DNA from: UBA12202 sp049595035
Lineage (GTDB): Bacteria > Pseudomonadota > Alphaproteobacteria > Puniceispirillales > UBA1172
DNA: 64,000 bases
NCBI GenBank assembly: GCA_049595035.1
Contig: JBMYKD010000010.1
Location: 1-64,000, forward strand
Direction of reading: 5' to 3'
The notes under the pieces were generated by a model. The model was not told the origin of the DNA, did not search any database, and saw only the letters and a program-made list of their open reading frames with translations. Numbering within the stretch: the stretch's first letter is position 1; each line of letters begins with the position of its first letter. The translations under genes were made by a program, and so were the position numbers. This document shows, piece by piece, positions 9,387-19,118 of the stretch.

Positions 9387-10154
9387 ATGACAACCAAAAA
9401 TCCGACACAAAATATTCATGCTTTTATCACTGGCGTATCATCAGGAATAGGTCGGGCACTTGCTGTAACCATGCTTGAACGCGGCTATCAGGTATCAGGC
9501 ATGGCCAGACGTGCCGACGCCCTGAAAACCCTTGAAGACAAATATGATCAGTTTTTTGGCATTGTCGGTGATGTGACTGATGGCGACGGGGTTACTGATG
9601 CTATTTGTCGGGCAGAACAGCAGTTTGGCGCCATTGATCAGGCCATATTAAATGCCGGCACTTATGTACCACAAACAGATTTATCCATAGACCCCACCCT
9701 TTTCCGCGAGCAGATGGATATCAATTACATGGGGCAGGTTAATGCATTAGCTGTTTTGTTGCCATTGATGGAAAACAGACAGAATGGACATATTGCACTG
9801 GTATCTTCGGTGGCAGGATGGCGGGGATTACCATTAGCGGCAAGTTATGGCCCAACAAAATCTGCAAGCATATCACTTGCCGAATCCCTATATTTTTTCT
9901 GCCATGAAAACCATATCAAATTACAGGTTATCTGCCCCGGATTTGTTGAAACCGAGGCCACTGCCCAGAATACATTCAAGATGCCCATGATCATGTCAGC
10001 ACCTGATGCGGCGAATGCTATTATTAAAGGCATGCGTTCATCAAAATTCATGATCAGTTTTCCATTTATGTTTGCCTTGAGTTTGAAAATCCTTCGCATC
10101 ATCCCATATCGCTGGTATTTCTGGTTAATGAAACGCATGATCGGACAACGCTAA
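9387..10154 (+). CDS. Short-chain dehydrogenase/reductase of the membrane-stress module
   Basis: NAD(P)-dependent classical SDR of 255 residues. The cofactor motif TGVSSGIG is at 15-22, NAG at 89-91, the catalytic Ser at 140/141 and the Tyr154-x3-Lys158 pair in YGPTKSA. A basic, aromatic C-terminus with a hydrophobic run (MFALSLKILRIIPYRWYFWL) suggests membrane association, in keeping with a lipid substrate. It overlaps the next gene by one base. In many proteobacteria this SDR sits with SnoaL-like, DUF3833, Cfa-type, DUF1365, FAD oxidoreductase and photolyase genes in a group controlled by an RpoE/ChrR pair; all of these partners follow here on the opposite strand. Substrate unproven. Confidence 0.85.
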   Translation: MTTKNPTQNIHAFITGVSSGIGRALAVTMLERGYQVSGMARRADALKTLEDKYDQFFGIVGDVTDGDGVTDAICRAEQQFGAIDQAILNAGTYVPQTDLSIDPTLFREQMDINYMGQVNALAVLLPLMENRQNGHIALVSSVAGWRGLPLAASYGPTKSASISLAESLYFFCHENHIKLQVICPGFVETEATAQNTFKMPMIMSAPDAANAIIKGMRSSKFMISFPFMFALSLKILRIIPYRWYFWLMKRMIGQR

Positions 10155-10603
10155 TGACCCTTACTGATGCTGCTAATAGATATCGTTATGCCTTTGAACA
10201 GCTGACCCCGGATTCGTTAGATGATCTGGTGGCACTGGCGGCATCTGATATTGTTTTTACCGACCCGTTTAATACTGTACATGGCAAAGATGGTTTCCGT
10301 CATGTGTTTGCCCATATGTTTGCCACCTGCCAGAATCCCCGATTTGTTGTGAGCGATATGGCAATGGGCGCGGATGCCGTCTATCTGCGATGGACAATGA
10401 CTGGCCAGATTATCGGCTATTCGTCACTTTCCCTTCATCTTGATGGCATGTCTGAGGTGCATTTCAATAAAGACGGACTTGTTACAAAGCATATTGATCA
10501 TTGGGATAGCGCGAGCCAGTTATTAAACCAGCTACCATATATAGGTTGGCTTATTCGGCGTATCTTGCGCCTGTTCCGACTTAAAACAGCTAAAACATCA
10601 TAA
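10154..10603 (+). CDS. SnoaL/NTF2-like protein
   Basis: A 149-residue protein with the NTF2-like cone fold signature of small stress-associated proteins: an N-terminal helix (RYRYAFEQLTPDSLDDLVALAA), the FTDPFNTVHGKDGF segment, then beta strands ending KHIDHWD. No fixed catalytic set can be assigned; members are isomerases, hydrolases or binding proteins. Its ATG overlaps the stop of the SDR (TAATG), so the two are translationally coupled. It converges on the DUF3833 gene with 8 bases between stops, a layout typical of the photo-oxidative-stress cluster. Confidence 0.8.
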   Translation: MTLTDAANRYRYAFEQLTPDSLDDLVALAASDIVFTDPFNTVHGKDGFRHVFAHMFATCQNPRFVVSDMAMGADAVYLRWTMTGQIIGYSSLSLHLDGMSEVHFNKDGLVTKHIDHWDSASQLLNQLPYIGWLIRRILRLFRLKTAKTS

Positions 10604-10611
10604 GAAATCAA

Positions 10612-11049
10612 TTATTGTGGGTGAAAGCTGATCAATACATCCCCGACCCATATACCCCATTTTGTCAGGCGGGCACGATTAATCAAAATACCATCAGCTT
10701 GAAGCACCATGACATCATCAAACCTGATCGTGATATGACGCTTGCCAACTGGCAAAGCAAACTTATAGCGCCAGATCAGAGCATTGCCATCAATATACCC
10801 TCTGGCTTCACCAATGACGCCACCGGCAACACCTGTAAATTGATGGTCGCCGTTTTTGGTAACAATCCATTGCCGGGTTTCCGTTTCACCATCATCATAT
10901 AGGAAATCTTCATCCAGAATAAATCCATTATCCTGCGGGGTTGCCGTAATATTGACGTCAAAACGGCGACGAATGATGCCTTTGCGATCAATAAACATAC
11001 CTGAAGCCTTGAAACGGCCATCAAAATAGGCACAAGGATCAAACATCAT
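10612..11049 (-). CDS. DUF3833 family protein
   Basis: A 145-residue beta-rich protein with the family landmarks PCAYFDGRFKASGMFIDRKG, the acidic FLYDDGETETRQW stretch and the closing RLTKWGIWVGDVLISF. Related proteins are usually lipoproteins of unknown function; here no signal peptide or lipobox is visible, which may mean a shortened N-terminus. It starts within the stop of the Cfa-type gene (ATGATG overlapping TGA), so it is the last gene of a coupled operon. Function is unknown beyond association with the membrane-lipid module. Confidence 0.75.
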   Translation of the reverse strand: MMFDPCAYFDGRFKASGMFIDRKGIIRRRFDVNITATPQDNGFILDEDFLYDDGETETRQWIVTKNGDHQFTGVAGGVIGEARGYIDGNALIWRYKFALPVGKRHITIRFDDVMVLQADGILINRARLTKWGIWVGDVLISFHPQ

Positions 11050-12233
11050 GCGTCTGCTTGTCGTTTCAGTAACACATGCTTGACATCGATATAGCCTGTC
11101 CTGAACCCACCTTCACAATACATCAGATATAACTCCCACATCCGTTTGAACCGGTCATCAAAACCCATTGCTGCAATATGATCCCATGCGTCCCAGAATC
11201 GGTCACGCCATGCGGCGAGTGTTCTGGCATAATCAAGCCCAAACCCGTCTGCTGATATTAATGCTAAACCGGATTTATCAAAAATGGGCTGTAATGGATT
11301 CATGGCAGGTAGCATCCCGCCGGGAAAAATATATCGCTGGATAAAATCAGGGCCTGACCGGTAATAATCATAACAATCATCATTCATGGTAATCATCTGA
11401 ATGACAGCCTTACCTTGCGGTTTTAGACAATCCGATAAGGTCTGAAAATAGGATGGCCAGAACTTTTCGCCGACGGCTTCAATCATTTCGATGGATACGA
11501 TGCTATCATATGTGCCCTTAACATCACGGTAATCTGTTAATTGAATATCTACCAGATGCGCCAGACCAGCCTTTTCAATGCGGGCTTTGGCAAAATCATA
11601 TTGTTCCTGTGAAATTGTAATGGCCGTAACCTGCGTCCCATATTCCTTTGCGGCATGTTCAGCAAAACCACCCCATCCGCAACCGACCTCCAGCACATGA
11701 CCGCCCTTGGTGACGCCTGCCAATTCGGCCACCCGTGCATATTTCCTCTGCTGGGCTTCATAGAGATCATCAGTGGCATCACCATAATAGGCAGAAGAAT
11801 AGGTCATGCTCTGATCAAGCCAGCTGGCATAAAATTGATTGCCCAGATCATAATGATAAGAAATATTACGGCGAGATCCTTTGCGGTTATTGCGGTTCCG
11901 CCAATGCTGCCATTTTAACAGGACTTTACGGACAAAACCGAATCCTGAGCCTTTTTCGATGACATCCTGCTGCACAGATGCCAGTTCAATCACTTTCACC
12001 ACATCAGGGCTGTCGAGATAGCCAAGCATATAGGCTTCACAAAATCCCATCTGGGCATGCCTTAAAATCATCCCGATAGCACGCTGATCATGGCAGATTA
12101 GTTCAGCATGCGGGCCGTCTTCCTTTGCAGAAAAATGATGAAAGGAACCATCAGGCAGGGTGATCTTTAATTTCCCTTTACGAATATGTCTGCATAACCG
12201 AAAAAATAACCAATTCTGTATTCTTGCCTTCAT
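11046..12233 (-). CDS. Cyclopropane-fatty-acyl-phospholipid synthase family methyltransferase
   Basis: SAM-dependent lipid methyltransferase (395 residues from the ATG at 12233). The N-terminal domain carries the CEAYMLGY membrane-contact motif, and the SAM site is VLEVGCGWGGFAEHAA. The downstream YDSIVSIEMIEAVGEKFW and the C-terminal GGFRTGYIDVKHVLL are typical of Cfa. The frame opens with TTG at 12254, but the ATG at 12233 has AAGGAT upstream and is preferred. Besides cyclopropanation, close relatives methylate unsaturated acyl chains in furan-fatty-acid synthesis (UfaM); the adjoining FAD oxidoreductase keeps that possibility open. Confidence 0.9.
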   Translation of the reverse strand: MKARIQNWLFFRLCRHIRKGKLKITLPDGSFHHFSAKEDGPHAELICHDQRAIGMILRHAQMGFCEAYMLGYLDSPDVVKVIELASVQQDVIEKGSGFGFVRKVLLKWQHWRNRNNRKGSRRNISYHYDLGNQFYASWLDQSMTYSSAYYGDATDDLYEAQQRKYARVAELAGVTKGGHVLEVGCGWGGFAEHAAKEYGTQVTAITISQEQYDFAKARIEKAGLAHLVDIQLTDYRDVKGTYDSIVSIEMIEAVGEKFWPSYFQTLSDCLKPQGKAVIQMITMNDDCYDYYRSGPDFIQRYIFPGGMLPAMNPLQPIFDKSGLALISADGFGLDYARTLAAWRDRFWDAWDHIAAMGFDDRFKRMWELYLMYCEGGFRTGYIDVKHVLLKRQADA

Positions 12234-12264
12234 TGCCTCTGTATCCTTGACCAAGTGCTTGTCG

Positions 12265-13065
12265 CTATCTTGGTTTGTTTTTCTCTAAGATCGTTTTTGA
12301 CCATGGCTGTTTAGGTGCCGTTGGTCGTGAGTAATACCGTACACGTTTAAGCCAGAGTTTCAATGCCTCAACGTGGATAGAAACAAAAGGTCGCATGGGC
12401 CATTGAAAATACGTGCATAAATATGTCAGGATATTGTGGCTAGAAACTGGCTTGACCGCGCCACGCAAAATCGCCAGCAAAGCTGGTTTTTTGTCAATAC
12501 TATAACCCACCATGACCTGTATGCGTTCGGCATCATGCCTGAATGATAGCCTGTATTCCCCTTTGACCGGAAAAAATGGTGATACATAAAACCGTTTTTC
12601 CGTCACATGCACTGGTCGGGCAGATTGCTGATCATAGGCAACATAGGTATGCTTTTCGCCAAATGTGTTACTGACCTCATACACTATCATGACTATCTGG
12701 CCTGATTCATCATAAGCCACATAAACCGATAACGGATTAAACACCGCCCCGAAGATACGCGGAAAGGTTAGTAAGCGAACCGCAGCAATATCCTGTTCCG
12801 GAATAACATCTGCCGCCAATGTCCGGATATATTGCCCCAATGGCATGATAAACGCCTTGGCGTGAAAGTTTGGCCCATAATCCTGTTCCCTGAACGATAG
12901 CACATTAAATCGGTCAACCGAAAACAGTCGGCTAGAGGCATTGGCCGCGTCCAGACGGTCAAGATCAATCCAGATGGATAGCCCCTTGCGTTTGAGAAAA
13001 TGGGACGGCTTCCCATAACGGGTATGCGAAATATCTGATGTTACCAGCGTAACTGGTGCGGTCAT
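12265..13065 (-). CDS. DUF1365 family protein
   Basis: A 266-residue protein of the DUF1365 family, recognisable by the N-terminal ISHTRYGKPSHFLKRKGLSI segment, NPLSVYVAYDESG in the middle and the FFPVKGEYRLSF stretch. Biochemistry of the family is not established; it almost always travels with the FAD oxidoreductase and Cfa-type genes, so a role in modifying membrane fatty acids is likely. Its ATG overlaps the stop of the upstream FAD gene by four bases, and the Cfa-type gene follows after about 31 bases. Family recognition is good, activity unknown. Confidence 0.82.
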   Translation of the reverse strand: MTAPVTLVTSDISHTRYGKPSHFLKRKGLSIWIDLDRLDAANASSRLFSVDRFNVLSFREQDYGPNFHAKAFIMPLGQYIRTLAADVIPEQDIAAVRLLTFPRIFGAVFNPLSVYVAYDESGQIVMIVYEVSNTFGEKHTYVAYDQQSARPVHVTEKRFYVSPFFPVKGEYRLSFRHDAERIQVMVGYSIDKKPALLAILRGAVKPVSSHNILTYLCTYFQWPMRPFVSIHVEALKLWLKRVRYYSRPTAPKQPWSKTILEKNKPR

Positions 13066-14408
13066 TCTGCCGGAACCTCTGCCGATTCTATGGTGGGCAG
13101 GTCAGTAACATCTGCCAGCGTTGGGCTTTGCCACGGAACATCAATTTGCATTGCTCTGGCTACTTTTACCGCTGATGCCATACCGTCCTCATGAAATCCG
13201 TATCCTGTCCATGCACCGCAGAAATATAACCCATTCTGCCCCTGAATGCTTGGTAAATCTTTCTGCGCATTAATCGCTTTCTGATCAAATACAGGGTGAT
13301 CATAAGAAAATGTGGCGTGACATTTATCTTCCGCGATAGCATCAATGGGATTTAGCGTTACAAATAAGGGAACATCCTGACGGATATTTTGTAATCTGTT
13401 CATCCAGTAGGTAACAGACAGATTATCAGGCTTTTCAGACCCGTTGATAATATCTGCTCCCACCTTGCCGGAAGAGGTGCGGTAATTCCATGATGCCCAA
13501 AGCCGCCGCCGTTTTGGCATCTGGCTGATATCACTATGCAAGACAGCAATATTCGGCTGAAAATCAAAGGCACCAAGGATATCACGTTCAGCATCTGATG
13601 CGTCAGATATTAACGCCATAGATTGATCAGCGTGTGCAGCCATTACAACACGATCATACCATATCTCACCTTCACCAGCGATAGCCAGCATGACACCGCC
13701 CGCATGACGACGCAAACCCGTAATATGAACACCAGTCCGCGGCGGTTTTTTCAGTTGCGAAAGAATGCTTTTGATATACTGGCGTGACCCGCCTGACACC
13801 GTACGCCATTGCGGGCGACCAGTAAAATCAAGCAATTGGTGGTTTTCCATAAATGCCATGAAAGACCTTGCTGGAAATTGTAGCATGGTTTCCGCCGGAC
13901 ATGACCAGATTGCCGCCCCTAATGGCAACAGGTGATATTGCACAAAAGCATCCGAAAATCGCATACGGGTAATAAAATCGGCCAGAGATTCATTATCATC
14001 GCCTTGATATACCGCTGTCATACCGTTTCTGTAAAAGCGGGTCAGATCAATGATCATGCGCCAATAAGATGGCCGCAGGATATTTGCCGGCTGCCCTACC
14101 AACCCCATGGCCGAGCCTTCATATTCCATCCGCCCGCCATCAAGTGACAGCGCAAAAGACATATTGCTTTCTTCGCTAGCCACATTCAGATAATCCAGCA
14201 TTCCAATGAGATTGGGATAGCGTTTGGGATTAAATACAATGAATCCCGTATCAACAGGGATGACACCATGTGGCGTGGTCACATCAACGGTATTACTATG
14301 GCCACCAATGCGCGTATCTTTTTCAAAGACATCGACATCTGCCACTTTATCAAGAATTAGAGATGAAGCCAGGCCAGATACACCCGTACCAATAACAGCT
14401 ATGCGCAT
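13062..14408 (-). CDS. FAD-dependent amine-oxidase-fold oxidoreductase of the lipid module
   Basis: A 448-residue flavoprotein with an N-terminal dinucleotide-binding motif (IAVIGTGVSGLASSLIL), an acidic end of strand two (VDVFEKDTRIGGHSNTV) and the C-terminal FAD signature GLYFCGAWTGYGFHEDG. It belongs to the COG2907 group found beside DUF1365 and Cfa genes; in the furan-fatty-acid pathway a comparable flavoprotein acts as a desaturase (UfaD). The start is the ATG at 14408, directly before the Rossmann motif; the frame opens with TTG at 14423. It overlaps DUF1365 by four bases, and the photolyase ends 62 bases upstream. Confidence 0.85.
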   Translation of the reverse strand: MRIAVIGTGVSGLASSLILDKVADVDVFEKDTRIGGHSNTVDVTTPHGVIPVDTGFIVFNPKRYPNLIGMLDYLNVASEESNMSFALSLDGGRMEYEGSAMGLVGQPANILRPSYWRMIIDLTRFYRNGMTAVYQGDDNESLADFITRMRFSDAFVQYHLLPLGAAIWSCPAETMLQFPARSFMAFMENHQLLDFTGRPQWRTVSGGSRQYIKSILSQLKKPPRTGVHITGLRRHAGGVMLAIAGEGEIWYDRVVMAAHADQSMALISDASDAERDILGAFDFQPNIAVLHSDISQMPKRRRLWASWNYRTSSGKVGADIINGSEKPDNLSVTYWMNRLQNIRQDVPLFVTLNPIDAIAEDKCHATFSYDHPVFDQKAINAQKDLPSIQGQNGLYFCGAWTGYGFHEDGMASAVKVARAMQIDVPWQSPTLADVTDLPTIESAEVPAE

Positions 14409-14470
14409 AACAACACTTTTCAATAATGTACTAATACAGACCTAGATCAAACCCCATAGATAAAAAGCCT

Positions 14471-15904
14471 TTACGATGCTTTTATTTTCTCATATGCAGC
14501 AAGAGCTTTCTGCCGTGCGGAAGCATGATCCACTAATGCATGAGGATAGGTTTTCCCTAGCTCAACCCCTGCCGCTTCAACCAGTGCCGGTGGCGCAGAT
14601 GACGGATCAAAGAGCATATCATCAGACAGACCATTCAATGCGGGAAGCCAGCGGCGAACATATTCCGATGCTTTAAATTTAGCCCCTTGCGTAATCGGGT
14701 TAAAAATCCGGAAATATGGTGACGCATCAGCCCCTGACCCTGCCACCCATTGCCAGCCGGCACTATTCGATGCCAGATCAGCATCAACCAGTGTATCAAA
14801 AAACCAGTCTTCACCTTCATGCCATGGAATCAACAGATGCTTGGTCAGAAAAGATGCCGTGATCATACGAATGCGATTATGCATCCAGCCGGTCGCATAT
14901 AATTCCCGCATACCAGCATCGATAAGCGGATAACCGGTTTCTCCTTTTTTCCATGCTGCCAGCAAATGGTCATAATGATCCGCCCATGGAAAGCGGGAAA
15001 AAGCTTCTTTTAGCGGGGCTTGCGGCATATCTGGCCGTTGATCCAGTAATTCATATGAAAACTCACGCCAAATCACTTCTGAAATGAAATGTTCTGCCCC
15101 TTGATTGTCATCAAGCGACGTCACGCTTTCAACCGCGTTGAGAATCTGGAGGGGTGATACCTCACCAAAATGCAGATGGGGCGATAAGCGGGATGTTGAT
15201 TTGAGTGATGGAAAATCACGAAGCTGTTTATAATCATCCATATGATGATCAATAAAATCAGCCAGCATCTGTTGTGCTGCTGCTTCACCCACTTGCCAAT
15301 GCGGAACTAGCGTTTTATGCCAGCCAATCTGGTGATTGATCAAACCCAGCCCGTCTATGCCTATATGATCAGACCATTGATCTGGCGCGGGAATATGCTT
15401 GGGGCGTGGAGCGATAGACCGGTAGCGACCAAGCCGGTAAAGGCTTCTCTTGAATGGGGTAAACACCCGCATCCGTTCACCCACTTTTGATAAGCCAGAC
15501 CCTGGCGGAAATAGCAAAACACCCTCGCTATGATGAAAACCGACACCATCCGCCTTCAGCCGGCTGGCCAGTCTTTCCTGCATTTTCCGCGCCCATGGTT
15601 CATGATGAGTATGGGCATAAACATCGCTAACCGCATGAGCATTGGCTAATGCCGGGATAACCATATCAGCAGAGCCTTTCATAATAATCAGTTGTGAGCC
15701 AAGCTGACGCAAATCCGCATCAAGTGCCCGTAATGACTGATCTAGCCACCACCTGCTCGCCCCGCCCGGCGCCCATTTACCGGGGGATATATCATCATAG
15801 ACATAAACAGGAATAACCGGTTTACCTTTAGCAATAGCGGCGGTAAGGGCCGGATGATCCGACAAACGCAAATCCTGATGAAACCAGCAGATGACAGCAG
15901 ACAT
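14471..15904 (-). CDS. phrB: Deoxyribodipyrimidine photolyase (class I)
   Basis: Light-driven repair flavoenzyme of 477 residues. The antenna-binding N-terminal domain starts with ICWFHQDLRLSDHPAL. The FAD-binding helical domain shows TGYPLIDAGMRELYATGWMH, NRIRMITASFLTKHLL and ASNSAGWQWVAGSGADA, the diagnostic block of CPD class I photolyases. The start at 15904 follows AAGGATAGGGTT; a frame open to 15964 would add 20 unrelated residues and overlap pdeM. It lies 11 bases after pdeM and before the lipid-stress genes, so it bridges the two damage-response clusters. Confidence 0.93.
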   Translation of the reverse strand: MSAVICWFHQDLRLSDHPALTAAIAKGKPVIPVYVYDDISPGKWAPGGASRWWLDQSLRALDADLRQLGSQLIIMKGSADMVIPALANAHAVSDVYAHTHHEPWARKMQERLASRLKADGVGFHHSEGVLLFPPGSGLSKVGERMRVFTPFKRSLYRLGRYRSIAPRPKHIPAPDQWSDHIGIDGLGLINHQIGWHKTLVPHWQVGEAAAQQMLADFIDHHMDDYKQLRDFPSLKSTSRLSPHLHFGEVSPLQILNAVESVTSLDDNQGAEHFISEVIWREFSYELLDQRPDMPQAPLKEAFSRFPWADHYDHLLAAWKKGETGYPLIDAGMRELYATGWMHNRIRMITASFLTKHLLIPWHEGEDWFFDTLVDADLASNSAGWQWVAGSGADASPYFRIFNPITQGAKFKASEYVRRWLPALNGLSDDMLFDPSSAPPALVEAAGVELGKTYPHALVDHASARQKALAAYEKIKAS

Positions 15905-15915
15905 AACCCTATCCT

Positions 15916-16620
15916 TTATATATTGTGCTTTAATTGAGAATAGGCGTAGCGATAGATACGGCAAGCATGACAGAAAAATATTTCCATCTGATCATCATGA
16001 AATGCCTTAAGCGCGGGCGCATTAACATATAGCCCACCAGCATAAGCACCAAATGCTGGCATGATTAGACGACGTTCCATTACCATGAAACACCGTCCGG
16101 TGATGCGCCGTGCCCGTGTCGCCAATCTGATTTTCGGGTGAAAATGGCCTGAGATTTCTATACTTTTCACAGAACCCTGCCTTGGCAGGCGACCCGCCTC
16201 ATGTCTGAAGATCAATGCCCCCAGCGTTAATTCCTGCCGGACAGAACCGGTAAGATAGTCAGGTAAATCAGGGTCATGATTGCCCGTAATCCAGATAACC
16301 TCACGGTCAGATAGCATAGCCTGTAAAGCATTACGGTGGCGCATGGGCAAACTGGCTGCCATCTGGCTCCGGTGGAAACTGTCACCAAGAAACAGAACAC
16401 GGTCGGGATTATCCCTTGTGATGGATGTCTGCATATCCGCTAAAGTGGTATCGGTATCCATTTCTGGCAGGGGCGCGTGTCCAGCCATAGCCCGCCCCTT
16501 TTCCAGATGCAGATCAGAAAATACCAATAGCCGTTCATGCGGAATAAATAATGATCCATCAGGATAAGCCAGCATCGGAATACCAGCACGCGTGAAAGAA
16601 CAGGATGAAGATACGGTCAT
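15916..16620 (-). CDS. pdeM: Ligase-associated DNA damage response endonuclease PdeM
   Basis: Calcineurin-like metallophosphoesterase of 234 residues. The metal-binding series is DLH (VFSDLHLEKG), GDS (LFLGDSFH), GNHD (WITGNHDPDLPD) and GHFHPK, in the expected order. The PdeM family name comes from its recurrent location with a Lhr-type helicase, an SNM1-like exonuclease and an ATP-dependent ligase, all present here. Its ATG overlaps the helicase stop by four bases, which implies coupled expression. An alternative start at the Met of MLAYPDG would shorten the protein by 15 residues. It presumably trims damaged DNA ends; direct evidence is lacking. Confidence 0.9.
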   Translation of the reverse strand: MTVSSSCSFTRAGIPMLAYPDGSLFIPHERLLVFSDLHLEKGRAMAGHAPLPEMDTDTTLADMQTSITRDNPDRVLFLGDSFHRSQMAASLPMRHRNALQAMLSDREVIWITGNHDPDLPDYLTGSVRQELTLGALIFRHEAGRLPRQGSVKSIEISGHFHPKIRLATRARRITGRCFMVMERRLIMPAFGAYAGGLYVNAPALKAFHDDQMEIFFCHACRIYRYAYSQLKHNI

Positions 16621-19118
16621 AATAATAAATGCGGTTGCAACGGATCAGAATGTGATGCAGCGTCGCTATCATCTTTCATGACTTCAGACAAGAGATCTTG
16701 TTCCAGTTCGGCCAGCGCATCCTCAACAGCAGAAGACGTAATCAATTCACGCCCGACTTCCAGCATCAGAGGCAGGGCAAGTGGTGATACCCGATTAAGA
16801 TGCTGGACGTTCACCTTTCCAGAAAACCGCATGAGCATATCACCGAGACGACGAATATCCGTCAAACCACGCGCGGCTTCCTGTCTGGTCGCCCTGATCA
16901 AGATATGATCTGGCTGGTGACGCAAAAGCACATCATAAATCAGATCAGAATTAATCGTCATCTGCCGGCCTGTACGCGCCGCCCCCGGCAATCGTTTTTC
17001 CAGTAATCCGGCAATTGTTGCCACCACACGAAAAGACCGCTTAAGCATAGTGCTTTCCAGCATCCATTCTTCCAGATCATCACCCATCATATCAGGCGAT
17101 AATAACGTGTCAGGATTTTCCACCCGCCGCAATGACCAGACCGCAATAGCATAATCCGTGGCAACAAACCCAATCGGTTTTAGCCCTGATCTTTCCATCC
17201 GCCGCGTGACCAGCATTCCCAGTGTCTGATGAGCATTACGACCTTCAAATCCATAGATTACTGTATAATACCGACCCCCACGGGGGAAGGTTTCTACCAG
17301 CAGGTTATTGGCATCGGGCAGATATGATTTCTGGCTTTGCATATATAACCATTGGCGAAGCGATGGCGGGAACTGATCCCATAAATGATTTGGTTCAGAC
17401 TGATTTTGCCCCATCATATAACGAATGCGATCAGCCAGATTGCTTGTCAACGGCAATCGCCCACCCGCATAAGCTGGCACTTTAGGTTCTGTTGCGGTAG
17501 AGGTCACAACATCAATGACCCCCGGCTTACGCATCCCCTGATAACGCAAAATGCGGCCGGCAAACATAAAACTGTCGCCGGGGACAAGGCCGCTAACAAA
17601 ATATTCTTCAATTTCACCTAAACGGCCAACGCCGCGTTGATCCACTTTCACAGTCTGGGTTTCAACTATGGTGCCGGCATTAAGTCGCCATTGTGTCGCA
17701 ACAGCCCTGCTTGCCATACGGTAGAGCCCGTCTTGCCCCGGTTTCAATTTGTGAAACTTCTCATAAGCTCTAAGTGCATATCCACCTGTTGAAAGGAAAA
17801 TGAGCGTATCATCAAAATCTTCACGGGATAAATTGCGATACGGCCAGGCAGATTTGACTTCAGCGAAAATATCATCTGCATCAAATGGCGCGTGAATGGC
17901 AAGACCAATCAGATGCTGTGCCAGCACATCAAGACCGCCGTCATAATCAGCAGGATCATCCAGTAATCCGTCCTGAATATCAGAAATAGCGGCCATACAT
18001 TCCAATACCTCAAACCGATTAGATGGAATTAGTATCGCACGGCTAACCTGATCATAGCGATGCCCGGACCGGCCAATTCTCTGCATCAATCGTGAAGTGC
18101 CCTTGGGTGCCCCAACCTGGATAACCAGATCAACTTCTGCCCAGTCAATCCCCAGATCAAGAGAAGACGTAGCAATCACCGCACGCAACTGGCCAGCAGC
18201 CATATGTGTTTCAATCCGTTGACGCTGTTCACGCGATAATGACCCATGATGAAGCCCGATGGACAGATTGGCATCATTGATCCGCCATAACTGTTGAAAC
18301 AGCATCTCTGCCTGCGCTCTTGTATTAACAAAAACTAATGTATGTTCAGCATCCAGAATATGCTGGTAGATATCGGCCACTGCGTAACTGGCCGAATGAC
18401 CTGCCCATGGAATGGTATCTGACCGATCAAGCATAGTGATATCAGCCTTGGGGCTTGGTTGCCCATGAATGATCCGAACCGTATCTGCATCTGGATGTAA
18501 CCAGCCACGCAAATGTTCAGGCGTTGCAATCGTGGCCGATAGCCCGACCACCCGTAGATCAGGATTGAACCGCCGCAAACGCGCCAACAATAACGCCAGC
18601 ATATCCCCTCGTTTACTGCCCGCTAAAGCATGTAATTCATCCAGAATAACCGTATCCAGATGCTGAAACATCTGATCAGCATCATCCCATGCCAGCATCA
18701 GCTGAAGTGATTCCGGTGTTGTCATGAGAATATCTGGTGGCTGGTGGCGTTGACGTTGCCGGTCAGTTGCGCTGGTATCACCGGTGCGGGTTTCCGCGCG
18801 TAAAGGCAAAGCCATTTCTGTAATTGGCATCATCAGATTGCGTTCGATATCTGCTGCCAATGCTTTCAATGGTGAGATATAAAGCGTATGAAGCGTTGAT
18901 TTTTCTGGCTCCGGCTGCTGGGAATGCTTGGCCAGAGTTATCAGGCTGGGCAAAAAACCGGCAAGAGTTTTACCGCCACCAGTTGGCGCGACCAACAGAC
19001 AGGATTCGCCATGGCGGGCGGCTTCCAGCATAGCCAGCTGGTGCGAATGCAGATGCCAGCCTTTGCTTTCAAACCATGTATTAAATGGCGGCGGCAATAT
19101 CTGTGCTTCATCTAGCAT
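16617..19118 (-). CDS. Ligase-associated DNA damage response DEXH-box helicase (Lhr-core type)
   Basis: Superfamily 2 helicase of 833 residues. Walker A APTGGGKT is at 44-51, the DELH Walker B at 160-163 and the SAT motif in VVGLSATIATPEHL. Motif VI lies in LMQRIGRSGHR, preceded by TSSLDLGIDWAEVDLVIQ. The remaining C-terminal half matches the winged-helix and DUF4145-like core of bacterial Lhr relatives. Members unwind 3'-tailed duplexes, including RNA-DNA hybrids. It heads the minus-strand arm of the repair cluster; the plus-strand arm begins 142 bases away. Confidence 0.92.
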   Translation of the reverse strand: MLDEAQILPPPFNTWFESKGWHLHSHQLAMLEAARHGESCLLVAPTGGGKTLAGFLPSLITLAKHSQQPEPEKSTLHTLYISPLKALAADIERNLMMPITEMALPLRAETRTGDTSATDRQRQRHQPPDILMTTPESLQLMLAWDDADQMFQHLDTVILDELHALAGSKRGDMLALLLARLRRFNPDLRVVGLSATIATPEHLRGWLHPDADTVRIIHGQPSPKADITMLDRSDTIPWAGHSASYAVADIYQHILDAEHTLVFVNTRAQAEMLFQQLWRINDANLSIGLHHGSLSREQRQRIETHMAAGQLRAVIATSSLDLGIDWAEVDLVIQVGAPKGTSRLMQRIGRSGHRYDQVSRAILIPSNRFEVLECMAAISDIQDGLLDDPADYDGGLDVLAQHLIGLAIHAPFDADDIFAEVKSAWPYRNLSREDFDDTLIFLSTGGYALRAYEKFHKLKPGQDGLYRMASRAVATQWRLNAGTIVETQTVKVDQRGVGRLGEIEEYFVSGLVPGDSFMFAGRILRYQGMRKPGVIDVVTSTATEPKVPAYAGGRLPLTSNLADRIRYMMGQNQSEPNHLWDQFPPSLRQWLYMQSQKSYLPDANNLLVETFPRGGRYYTVIYGFEGRNAHQTLGMLVTRRMERSGLKPIGFVATDYAIAVWSLRRVENPDTLLSPDMMGDDLEEWMLESTMLKRSFRVVATIAGLLEKRLPGAARTGRQMTINSDLIYDVLLRHQPDHILIRATRQEAARGLTDIRRLGDMLMRFSGKVNVQHLNRVSPLALPLMLEVGRELITSSAVEDALAELEQDLLSEVMKDDSDAASHSDPLQPHLLL

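Noticed and set aside
14408..14449. Possible RpoE-type promoter (TGATCT, 18 bases, TATTGA) before the FAD oxidoreductase gene
   Set aside because: The -35-like element is close to the Rhodobacter RpoE site, but the -10 part is poor and the start codon would follow almost at once. One weak match is not enough.
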